Shown here: positions 7,706-15,824 of the stretch, piece after piece
Position numbering within the stretch: position 1 is the first letter of the stretch
How the letters are laid out: each line of letters begins with the position of its first letter
Assembly: GCA_038147495.1 (NCBI GenBank)
Contig: JAYQTT010000027.1
Location: forward strand, 1 to 18,693
Direction: 5' to 3'
DNA from: MED-G116 sp038147495
GTDB lineage: Bacteria > Pseudomonadota > Alphaproteobacteria > Puniceispirillales > Puniceispirillaceae
Length of the DNA: 18,693 nucleotides
The notes under the pieces: generated by a model
What the model saw: the letters and a program-made list of their open reading frames with translations, nothing else
What the model was told of the DNA's origin: nothing
Databases searched by the model: none
Program-made: the position numbers and the translations under genes

Positions 7706-8622
7706 GTCTTTGCACCCTTGAATGGATGCGTGGCCATCCAATGGCGGGCAATATCCTCGCGCCGGGTGATCCATACCTTGTCATTTGCCATGATATGATC
7801 AAGAAATTTGACCAGACCGGCAAACCGCGCTGGCCGGCCAACCAACCGGCAATGCAGCCCCACCGACATCATCTTCGGCTTGGTTTTGCCTTCCTCATAC
7901 AGAACGTCAAAAGCATCAATCAGATATTGAGCAAATTGATCGCCGGTATGAAACCCCTGAGCGGTGGCAAACCGCATATCGTTCGTATCAAGCGTGTACG
8001 GCACCACCAGATGCGGCGTTTCCACCTGCGTTGACCAGAACGGCAGATCATCCGAATAGTCATCCGCGTCATAGAGAAACCCGCCCTCTTCGGCGACAAG
8101 ATCGCGGGTGTTCTCGCTGGTTCTGCCGGTATACCAGCCAAGCGGACGGCTGCCGCAGATATCAGTATGGATGGCAATTGCCTTCTCCATATGCACGGCT
8201 TCTTCTTCACGGCTCATGCCATGATAATTGATCCAGCGATAACCATGTGAGGCAATCTCATGGCCGTCTGCAAGCGCCCGCTCTATAACAGCAGGGTGAC
8301 GTTGCATCGCCATCGCCACGGCAAAAAGGGTGATCGGCAATTTGCGGTCCCTGAACAGATCAAGCAACCGCCAGACGCCCGCGCGTGACCCATATTCATA
8401 GATCGACTCCATTGACATATGCCGGGCACCTTCAAATGCCGCCGCGCCAATGATTTCGGACAAGAAAATTTCAGATGCCGGGTCACCATGCAGGATGGCG
8501 TTTTCAGCGCCTTCTTCATAATTCAATACAAATTGAACCGCGACCCTAGCTCCATCAGGCCAGGCGGCATCCGGAACCGTGCCGCCATAGCCAACCAGAT
8601 CGCGCGGATAATCAGCTGTCAT
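7702..8622 (-). CDS. puuE: allantoinase PuuE, polysaccharide-deacetylase fold
   Basis: PuuE hydrolyses allantoin to allantoate in the cytoplasm and is unrelated to the amidohydrolase-type allantoinase AllB. The 306-residue protein shows PuuE hallmarks: YPRDLVGYGGTVPDAAWP (5-22), VQFVLNYEEGAENAILHGD (29-47), YEYGSRAGVWRLLDLF, DGHEIASHGYRWINYHGMS with the histidines of the NodB-like metal site, PLGWYTGRTSENTR and DYSDDLPFW. ATG 8622 is preferred over ATG 8634 because GGTGGAG lies just before it and PuuE proteins usually begin near YPRDL. The start overlaps the end of puuD by 11 bases and the stop overlaps allA by four, which points to coupled translation. No deviation from the family is visible. 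Confidence 0.94.
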   Translation of the reverse strand: MTADYPRDLVGYGGTVPDAAWPDGARVAVQFVLNYEEGAENAILHGDPASEIFLSEIIGAAAFEGARHMSMESIYEYGSRAGVWRLLDLFRDRKLPITLFAVAMAMQRHPAVIERALADGHEIASHGYRWINYHGMSREEEAVHMEKAIAIHTDICGSRPLGWYTGRTSENTRDLVAEEGGFLYDADDYSDDLPFWSTQVETPHLVVPYTLDTNDMRFATAQGFHTGDQFAQYLIDAFDVLYEEGKTKPKMMSVGLHCRLVGRPARFAGLVKFLDHIMANDKVWITRREDIARHWMATHPFKGAKT

Positions 8623-9841
8623 CTGCTCCACCATTTAACATCTCACGCCATTTTGCCAGCATCAGACGTTCCTCATCTTCAACCCAAATTACATTGCCGG
8701 GTGGCATGGCGTGTGACGCCGCCACCTGCCAGAAGATACCATCTATATTTGCCATGATATCTTTTTCAGTTTCCAGCATGACGCCTTTTGGTGCAAAGGC
8801 AAGGCCTTCCCATTGCGGTTCCACGGCGTGGCAGACGCTACACCGCTCGGTGACAAGCTCGATTGCCGCCAAGTGCAAATCGGCACCCTGGCCAAAGTCA
8901 TATTCCTCATAGGCCGCCTGATCAACCGACCGGGTCGGTGCGCCAGCCTGGCTCAGGAAAATGGCGGCAAGCGTCAAACCGGCAGCAACAGCCCATGTCC
9001 ACCATGGAACCGGATCACCCTTGTGTTTGGTATTGAAGAAATGCCGAACAACCGCCCCGATGACCAGCACAATAGCCAGAATGACCCACGCATAATCAGT
9101 CGCAAAAACTGCTGGATAATGGCCGCCGACCATCACAAAAATCACCGGCAAGGTCAGGTAATTGTTATGCAGCGAGCGCTGCTTGCCACGTGCGCCATAG
9201 CGCGGGTCCGGCTCGCCGCCAGCGCGCAACACCTCAACCACTTTGCGCTGTCCCGGGATGATCACCATCAAGACATTGGCAACCATGATGGTACCGATGG
9301 TGACGCCGATCTGCACAAAGGCACCGCGCGCCGAAAAGATTTGTGCATAGCCCCACGCCAGAGCCACAATAAAGACGAAACCCGCCAGCGCCAGCGCCAT
9401 ATCGCTGCGGCCAAGGGGGCTGCGGCACATGCCGTCATAAATACCCCAACCAAGCACCAGACCGACAACGCTGATCGCCACCGCCTGCCAAGGCTCTATG
9501 TCGAGGATATCCAAATCGATCATATAGAGACCGGCCGAGGTGTAATAAATCACCGTAAGCAGTGCAAAACCCGAAATCCAGGTGCCATAGGCCTCCCATT
9601 TAAACCAGGTCAGTTCATCCGGCATTTTTGACGGCGCCACCAGATATTTGACCATATTGTAAAAGCCGCCGCCATGGACCTGCCAGGCCTGTCCATGCGC
9701 CTGTGCCGGCAATTCCCTGCCCGGCTTCAAGCTTAGATCAAGTGCGATGAAATAGAATGATGAGCCAATCCAGGCGATGCCGGCAATGACATGAACCCAT
9801 CTGATCAAAAGCTCTGACCAGAGCCATAGATAATCTTGCAT
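8612..9841 (-). CDS. puuD: membrane-bound urate oxidase PuuD with C-terminal cytochrome c domain
   Basis: PuuD oxidises urate to 5-hydroxyisourate. Unlike the soluble cofactor-free uricase it is an integral membrane protein, and electrons are thought to pass via its heme domain to the respiratory chain. In the 409 residues I see about eight hydrophobic segments (roughly 8-34, 85-108, 118-138, 146-166, 174-196, 226-247, 249-267, 280-298), the conserved stretches RWVHVIAGIAWIGSSFYFI and LHNNYLTLPVIFVMVGGHYP, then a c-type cytochrome domain from about 305 with the heme-binding CSVCH (334-338) and the likely axial Met in HAMPPGN (M379). AGGGGAG lies five bases before the start. It follows xdhC by nine bases and overlaps puuE. 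The family is clear; the electron acceptor is inferred. Confidence 0.94.
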   Translation of the reverse strand: MQDYLWLWSELLIRWVHVIAGIAWIGSSFYFIALDLSLKPGRELPAQAHGQAWQVHGGGFYNMVKYLVAPSKMPDELTWFKWEAYGTWISGFALLTVIYYTSAGLYMIDLDILDIEPWQAVAISVVGLVLGWGIYDGMCRSPLGRSDMALALAGFVFIVALAWGYAQIFSARGAFVQIGVTIGTIMVANVLMVIIPGQRKVVEVLRAGGEPDPRYGARGKQRSLHNNYLTLPVIFVMVGGHYPAVFATDYAWVILAIVLVIGAVVRHFFNTKHKGDPVPWWTWAVAAGLTLAAIFLSQAGAPTRSVDQAAYEEYDFGQGADLHLAAIELVTERCSVCHAVEPQWEGLAFAPKGVMLETEKDIMANIDGIFWQVAASHAMPPGNVIWVEDEERLMLAKWREMLNGGADDS

Positions 9842-9850
9842 TTTTCTCCC

Positions 9851-10849
9851 CTATGCAGTGGCCGAGGGTGATTCATCCACCAACCCGGCAGTCTGGACAT
9901 CGAGTTCCTGTTGCCAGATGGCAACCGAAGCCGCGATGGAAAGCGCAACACGCGCCGGATGTTTACCGGAGATCTCGGGAATACCAATCGGACAAATCAA
10001 ACGCGCCAATTGATCTTCGGCAATGCCCGCCTTTTTAAGGCGGCTGTAAAAACGAGCCTTCTTTGTAGCAGATCCAATAAGCCCAAGCCGGGCAAAACCA
10101 CCGCCAGCCAGAACCCGGTGGCATATTGCCTCGTCAAGTGCATGATTATGCGTGATCACCAGATGAATGGCATCCGGCGGCGCATGACCGGCGATGATTG
10201 CCGGGTCGCTGGCGATCACCCGCCGCACCCCTTCAGGGATGCTGGCAGGAAAGCGCGTTGGGTTGATATCAACCCAATGTACATCAAGTTCCAATGTCGC
10301 AAGATGCCCGGCCAAAACCCGGCCAATGTGGCCTGCGCCGTATAGAAACAAGGGCCGCATCGCAAGATCGCGCGGTGCAACAAACACATCCTTGCCCTTG
10401 GCCAGACCGATTGGCCCGGCCTTGGCGATGGCCAGTTCAGGCCCGCTGGTCATCGGGTGGGCCAACAACAAAGGCTGCTCATCCTCGACCACCAGCGTTT
10501 CCAGCCTTTCCAGAACCTGCCGTTCGGCCTGACTGAAATGCTCAAGCAGCAGTCGCACCGTGCCACCACAACATTGCCCCATATCAGGCCCCAGTGCCGC
10601 CGTGATGCTGCGCCGTTGCCAGGCGGCCTGATCACGCGAATCCTCGATCAGGCTACGCGCCTTTTGCATCACCTCATATTCGAGCGTGCCGCCACCGATC
10701 GTCTGCCATATATCGGCTGAGTCGATCAGCATCATGGCACCTGCCTCACGCGGGGCAGACCCTTTGACCTGAATGAGGCTGGCGCGCACCACGGCGCCGG
10801 ATGCCTCAATCCGCGATAATGCTTCGGTGATCCAGTTGCGTCTAGGCAT
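9851..10849 (-). CDS. xdhC: XdhC, molybdenum cofactor insertion/maturation chaperone for xanthine dehydrogenase
   Basis: XdhC binds molybdenum cofactor, helps its sulfuration and delivers it to XdhB; it is not part of the final enzyme. The 332-residue product has the N-terminal XdhC/CoxI domain, with LIQVKGSAPREAGAMMLI (25-42), IGGGTLEYEV (51-60) and GPDMGQCCGGTVRLLLEHF (87-105) bearing the conserved cysteine pair, and a C-terminal Rossmann-like domain with LFLYGAGHIGRVLAGHLA (167-184) and GLIGSATKKARFYSRL. ATG 10849 has GGAG seven bases upstream and overlaps the end of xdhB by eight bases; the open frame upstream lies within xdhB. The gene is intact although the two it serves are frameshifted in this sequence. 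Confidence 0.94.
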   Translation of the reverse strand: MPRRNWITEALSRIEASGAVVRASLIQVKGSAPREAGAMMLIDSADIWQTIGGGTLEYEVMQKARSLIEDSRDQAAWQRRSITAALGPDMGQCCGGTVRLLLEHFSQAERQVLERLETLVVEDEQPLLLAHPMTSGPELAIAKAGPIGLAKGKDVFVAPRDLAMRPLFLYGAGHIGRVLAGHLATLELDVHWVDINPTRFPASIPEGVRRVIASDPAIIAGHAPPDAIHLVITHNHALDEAICHRVLAGGGFARLGLIGSATKKARFYSRLKKAGIAEDQLARLICPIGIPEISGKHPARVALSIAASVAIWQQELDVQTAGLVDESPSATA

Positions 10850-13156
10850 GATCTGCTCCAAGACGTTCGGCCGCAAGAAGCAAGCGTTCAGCTGTCGCCG
10901 GTGCATCAAGTGCCGGATATTCGCTACTGCCAATGCCCTGAAGCGCATGAGACAGCGCCATCAAAACGCTGATCCCCAGCATCAGGGGTGGCTCGCCAAC
11001 GGCCTTCGATTTATGGATGCTGTCTTCGACATTCTCGCCATCGGAGAAAAGCGCAACATTGAAAATCGCGGGACGGTCGCCGCAGGCGGGTATTTTGTAG
11101 GTAGAGGGGGCATGCGTGCGAAGCCGGCCCGTTTCATCCCAGACAAGCTCCTCTGTGGTCAGCCATCCGGCACCCTGAACATAGCCACCTTCAATCTGGC
11201 CCTTGTCCAAGGCCGGATTAATGAGCGCCGACATCGTGCAACAGATCAGCGCGCAAATGCGGTTAACCGGTGAGCATATCTACTGCCACCTCACTCACCG
11301 CGGCGCCATAGGCGTAATATGGTAATAGAATGGCCGCCCCTGGCCGCGTTCATCATCCCAATGAATTTTGGTGTGGCATAAAACCCGGTTGATGACAGTG
11401 ACACCCGATCCAAGATGAGCGGCACGCCGCTCGGCGAAGCTCAGGCTTGCTCGCCAGCAGAACCCGGCCATCGGCAAAAGCCACATCCTCTGGCGGCAGT
11501 TGGTATTTGCTCGGCAAGGAAATCACGGATCCGCAGCTTGATTGTCCCGCGCCGCCGCCTGCCGCCATGCCGTTGAATCGGTTCCGGAAGACGCCGCTGT
11601 CGCCGAAGAAGTATTTGGCGATGTTTCACCGCATCAATATCGATCTACGGAATTCATGCTCACGATTTGCGCGATTTTCGTATTTAATCCCCTGGCCCAT
11701 CTCCCGGTGCCGCCATGATTGAGATGGACAGAACCGTCGTGGAGCATGCACAGTGCACCAGCCTGATTGGCTTGTGTTGAACGAAATACCAAACTACAAA
11801 TTGTCAGCTTTGCGATACCACGTTTGACCAATGTATTGTTGCTGTTAAATGCCTCTATCTCACGGCGCGTCTTGACGCATAATCGAGATGAGGCCTCAAG
11901 CGTATCTACAATGTCCTGAATCACACAATCAACCGTCTGACCGCTGCGTGATCCATGAGTTTTGCATCGGCCGATTTATGCGGATAGAAGTACGCCGCCG
12001 CACAACCAGTGGATCAAGCCCAGATGATGTGCCACCGCATCAATCGCCCGTTCCACGCCAACCATGCGGCCCGCAAAGCCGCGAAAGGCGGTGTTCGACT
12101 GGGTGTGCGTTTTACAGCGTTTGAGGAAAGCACCACCACATATTTTCGATAAAATAAGCGTTGTCAGCATGGCTGCACATTGCCCGTGCGGCAATGGCTT
12201 TCGACGAATCCATGACATGCCACACCGCATCGCCTGATCGAAAACCGCCGCCAGAATACGGCCGTCACCGTCAAGCCAATCTGGTAATCAATACGGAAAT
12301 CGCATGGCGCTTGCCGGTCAGCAGCAAATCATCATCACGATCATAAACCGTTTTCGCCGGACGGCCGGTAAGCATCGCCACCAGCACTTTGTGAAAGGTG
12401 ATTAACGATGCTGATCTTCGCCAAAACCACCATGCGCCGGGTCTCCTATCGTCACCACATGTGATTGTTGAGACCTAGCACTTCAGCCACCTTATGCTGA
12501 ATTTCGCTGGGATGCTGGGTGGACGCACATGCACAAGCAACTCCGCCGTCCTCCTTACCCCTACGATTGCCATTACTGCGCCTGCCCTTCAAGGTAAAAA
12601 TGTTCGGCCCACCGATCTCAATTCTGCCGTCTAGCCGATGGGGCGCTGCGGCCAGCGCGGCAGCGCCGCGGGCCCATAGTCGCCGCCGGACCAAAAATGA
12701 TCCGGCTTTCATCGCCGCATCGATTGTCAGGATGGCTGGCAGTGGCTCATAGCTGATGTCGGCAGAGCAACCGCCGCCCGTGCCGCCACCGCCATGGTCT
12801 CAGCCGCCGCAAAAATAGCCTGCCCGACATAGCTCACCTTTCATCGGCAAACACCGGATCAATTGAAATGAATTTAATGTTTTGCGCGGGAATATCTTCG
12901 GCCTTGATCACCCGGCAAATACCGGGCGAGGCCGCCACCGCCGATGCAAATCCATAGCGGTGATTTTCGCATGCGTGCAGGCTCTGCGCGATTCTGGACA
13001 ACCAATGTATTTTCCCGGCGTTGCAATGTCATCACGACATAGATCGCCATTGGCGGCAGCATGTTTGTGGGCACTGTACTCGGCGATGCGAGGTGCGGAT
13101 ATCACCCGCAATCGGGCGGCGTGCGTCGCTGTTGTTGTCTGCGGCTTGCCTGACAT
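10842..13156 (-). pseudogene. xdhB: xanthine dehydrogenase large (molybdopterin) subunit, multiply frameshifted
   Basis: XdhB carries the molybdenum site that hydroxylates hypoxanthine and xanthine to urate. The total span (2315 bases, about 771 codons) equals a full-length subunit, and its conserved peptides appear in order but in changing frames: HAKITAMDL, ASTQHPSEIQHKVAEVLGLN (about 12470-12525), THTQSNTAFRGFAG with the active-site Arg, REIEAFNSNNTLVKRGIA, GSVHLNHGGT and LNTKIAQIV, YQLPPEDVAFADGRVLL, then the open stretch 10842-11234 with NPALDKGQIEGGYVQGAGWL and KAVGEPPLMLG, which holds the catalytic Glu. About ten or more shifts are needed. Start ATG 13156 (MSGKPQ) has GGGAGGG upstream, 11 bases after xdhA. 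The conservation of peptides in every frame argues for consensus error more than for old decay. Confidence 0.88.
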
Positions 13157-13167
13157 CTGACCCTCCC

Positions 13168-14647
13168 TCAATTCAGCTTTTTCTGCCAACTTGCCAGACC
13201 GGCCTGTCCGGCAAGGCGCAACGGCTTTCCATCAGCCAGATCAAGTCCATATTTCAACTTGCCTGGTGCGCACCACCATCCGGTATCCCGACCGATGCGC
13301 GCATGTGATCGAGGTGAAATCGTCTTCCAGCCGCGCCGCCGCCCGCCCGACTCTGGCACGTAATGGCGCATAACCAGCGCCGCCTCCAGCAGCGATGCGG
13401 CACGTTTCGGAATGGCCGCCATCCGCCGTGATCCGCATACGCAGTGATTACACCCTTTTTTCGACCGTGATATTGAATGCCCATAACCGCCGATATGTCC
13501 TGATCAGCGTTTTGAAATCTTGCAACAGCGCAGATGATCACCAGCGTTCATGAGATCAGAAGCGCCAGCTAATGCCATCTGCCGGTCCTGAACCCCGCAA
13601 TCCTTGAAAAACGCCTCCAGCGGCAGGCGCCGAGACATCTTGCCGGCGGTAGGATTCGACCTCTGCCCCAAGCGCAATCAGCATCGGCGGCAAATCACCA
13701 ATATACGGTGAGCCGTTGGCAATATTGCCCATTGTACCGCTGCTGCGGACCTGAAGTGAACAAAGCGCCGAATGACCTCGCCAAGATCAGACCCCAGCGT
13801 GCGGCGAGAGATCTGCCAATGATTGCTGATGCGTTACCGCCGGACCAATGCCAAACGCCCCGCTTTTCTTCAATTTCGGCAAAGCCAGAAACCCGCCCAG
13901 TCCACAACATGGGTTGGCAGATGACGCTGTTGTTTGGTGACCCACAACTTATCGGGTGGCGCCTGAAACGATTGTGGCATCGGAAGTTTTCGAATAGAAA
14001 TCAGTAAATCTTCACCGTTCGCGGGCGCAACAAACCTAATTTTCTGATCGTCAGCTGTACGGTTTCATATGCGCGATCTGGTTCCGGCTTAATTCTGCCT
14101 CGATCTTCCTTCGGGCGGCTTCTGCGGCTTGAGCAATTTCATTCCGGCGAGTGCGGTGCCCGCATCGACAATGGGCCGGTATCCGGTACAGCGACACAGA
14201 TTGCCGGCAAGCGTGTCGTCAATATTCTCTGACTCCAGACCGGTGCCATTGCACCATGCTGCGAACAACGACATCACAAAACCCGGTGTACACAGAACCC
14301 GCATTGCGATGCATGAAATCAACCATCGCCTGCCCGCACTGGATGCAGGCCGCCAGCACCATCGAACCCCAACTTCAACGGTGGTGATTGATGCCCCCTC
14401 AAGCATCCCCATGAACAAAAATACGGGCATTGACCGGACGCCAAATGATCTTGCCACTGGCATCGGCTCTGGCAAGCGCCACTGTGCAGGCGCCACAATC
14501 CCCCTCGGCACAGCCCTCTTTGGTTCCGGTCAGGCGGCGGCGCTGACGCAACCAGGCAAGCAAGGTCATGTCGCCAGCGAGATCGGACACCTGCTGGATT
14601 TCGTTATTCAGAATGAAGGTCACATAGTCGCGCATGGCGCCCACCAT
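13168..14647 (-). pseudogene. xdhA: xanthine dehydrogenase small subunit (2x[2Fe-2S] and FAD), multiply frameshifted
   Basis: XdhA passes electrons from the molybdenum site of XdhB through two [2Fe-2S] clusters to FAD and NAD+. The first 75-80 codons are intact: MRDYVTFILNN, LLAWLRQRRRLTGTKEGCAEG and DCGACTVALA (first cluster). The second cluster follows in another frame (CTPGFVMSLFAAW, DDTLAGNLCRCTGYRPIVDA). FAD-domain pieces then appear in mixed frames: ARSFGALFTSGPQQR, NIANGSPYIGDLPPMLIALGAEV, ADQDISAVMG, GMAAIPKRAASLLEAALVM and a C-terminus ending near LASWQKKLN and stop at 13168. Total length (1480 bases, about 493 codons) is normal. ATG 14647 overlaps the uraH stop as TGATG; ATG 14635 is an alternative. 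At least six shifts are implied. Confidence 0.87.
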
Positions 14648-15000
14648 CAACTACCGCGATAGGTTGAATATCCATAAGGCGACAACAGTAACGGCACGTG
14701 ATAATGCTGGTCCGGATTATCTATGCCAAAGGCAATGATGATATCCTCAAGAAAGGGAATGTCTGGCAACGCATTACCCACAGCCTGCAGATATGAGGCA
14801 GCGTGAAACACAAGCTGATATCTGCCGGTAAAAAAATCCCCACCCTCAAGAAGTGGCGCATCACAGCGTCCATCATCATTCGTGGTCACCGACAACAACA
14901 GCTTTCTGTCATCACCGTCACATCGATAAAGATCAATCACCAGCCCCGCCGCTGGCAAGCCACTGGCCGTATCAAGCACATGCGTGGTCAGACGCCCCAT
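14647..15000 (-). CDS. uraH: 5-hydroxyisourate hydrolase (transthyretin-like)
   Basis: UraH hydrolyses 5-hydroxyisourate, the PuuD product, to OHCU (2-oxo-4-hydroxy-4-carboxy-5-ureidoimidazoline). The 117-residue product is of normal size, with the N-terminal LTTHVLDTASGLPAAG (catalytic His7), a central FFTGRYQLVFHAASY, HYHVPLLLSPYGYSTY and the diagnostic C-terminal tetrapeptide YRGS that distinguishes these enzymes from true transthyretin. ATG 15000 has AGGGAAGG six bases upstream; the open frame extends 15 codons further without similarity. It is the first gene of the minus-strand operon and touches xdhA through a TGATG junction. There is no signal peptide, so it is a cytoplasmic form. The reading frame is clean. 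Confidence 0.94.
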   Translation of the reverse strand: MGRLTTHVLDTASGLPAAGLVIDLYRCDGDDRKLLLSVTTNDDGRCDAPLLEGGDFFTGRYQLVFHAASYLQAVGNALPDIPFLEDIIIAFGIDNPDQHYHVPLLLSPYGYSTYRGS

Positions 15001-15185
15001 GTCACAACCTTCCCTGAAGTTCTGCCCCAGATTTATCACTGCCAAACGAAAGGCTTGGTCTTTTGGCCAATCGATGCAGCATTTGTTTCAGCCCTTAACG
15101 ATGCCTATTATTAATCGAATTTGCAAACAGCTTTGATCATGCTTAATAAACTGTTGGAACCCCAAATCGTTGAAAAGGTGCAAAT
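15001..15185. promoter_or_regulatory. divergent promoter region between the uraH-allA operon and uraD
   Basis: This 185-base region must drive the seven-gene minus-strand operon and uraD. A weak plus-strand candidate is TTGCAA (15121-15126) and TAATAA (15144-15149), 17 bases apart. Short palindromes TTTGCAAA (15120-15127) and TGATCA (15134-15139) and a spaced AACAG/CTGTT pair (15126-15130, 15151-15155) lie in the same stretch and could bind a regulator. Nothing here is conclusive. Confidence 0.45.
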
Positions 15186-15722
15186 ATGCCATCCGAAGCA
15201 GCAACAAACCGCTTTGCCACGGCACCAAGCCAGATGACAGATGATGCGTTCATGACCAGTTTTGGCAGCATCTATGAGCATGCTGACTGGGTCGCATCAA
15301 CCATTCTGGCGGATGGCGTCTCCGGTGCGGATGATGAGATTAGCCATTTGGCCATGCGGATGGCGGCGATTGTTGATGCCGCCGGACATGAGGCGCAATT
15401 GGCGTTGCTTCGGGCGCACCCGGAGCTTGCTGGCAAGCTGGCGCTGGCCGGAGAACTTACCGCCGAGTCAACAAATGAGCAGGCAGGTGCCGGGCTGGAT
15501 CAATGCAGCCCAGAAGAGTTTGACGCCTTTCAGCGGCTCAACACGGCCTATGGTGATAAATTTGGTCACCCTTTTATTATCGCTGTACGTGGTTTGAATC
15601 GCAGCGACATTCTGGCCGCGTTTGAACGGCGCATCGATAATGACGCCGCCACCGAATTTGCCACTGCCCTTGCCGAGGTCCATAAAATCGCCAGACTGCG
15701 CCTTGAGGCAATGGCGGGGTAG
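15186..15722 (+). CDS. uraD: OHCU decarboxylase
   Basis: UraD decarboxylates OHCU stereospecifically to S-allantoin, completing the urate-to-allantoin conversion begun by PuuD and UraH. The 178-residue product has the family blocks LLRAHPELAGKLA (74-86), NEQAGAGLDQCSPEEFDAF (97-115) and NTAYGDKFGHPFIIAVRGL (119-137). ATG 15186 has AAAAGGTG upstream. It is transcribed alone, divergently from the rest of the pathway, and ends at a terminator. The first 15-20 residues are low in similarity, so a start at Met17 or Met23 is possible, though without a better ribosome binding site. The sequence is intact. Confidence 0.94.
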   Translation: MPSEAATNRFATAPSQMTDDAFMTSFGSIYEHADWVASTILADGVSGADDEISHLAMRMAAIVDAAGHEAQLALLRAHPELAGKLALAGELTAESTNEQAGAGLDQCSPEEFDAFQRLNTAYGDKFGHPFIIAVRGLNRSDILAAFERRIDNDAATEFATALAEVHKIARLRLEAMAG

Positions 15723-15749
15723 GGCGAACAACAGGCCGCGCAAAATGAA

Positions 15750-15784
15750 AAAGCCGCCGCGGTTGAAATCCGGGCGGCTTCTTT
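15750..15784. terminator. Rho-independent terminator between uraD and mmsA
   Basis: AAGCCGCC (15751-15758) pairs exactly with GGCGGCTT (15773-15780), with CGG/CCG pairing inside the loop. A T-rich tail follows and an A-rich stretch precedes, so it may serve both convergent genes. It is 28 bases past the uraD stop and 45 bases beyond the mmsA stop. Confidence 0.82.
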
Positions 15785-15824
15785 GATTGTTATATAATCT
15801 GCTGCTGGACGCAGACCTTCCGGA

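Noticed and set aside
8813..9631. A 272-codon open frame on the plus strand opposite puuD
   Set aside because: It is antisense to a clearly conserved protein, has no ribosome binding site and its translation resembles no family; a shadow of the codon usage of puuD.
10842..14647. Idea that the shattered region holds unknown small genes
   Set aside because: Every open piece on the minus strand aligns by eye to consecutive parts of XdhB or XdhA, and the two lengths sum exactly to the expected subunits, leaving no unexplained room.
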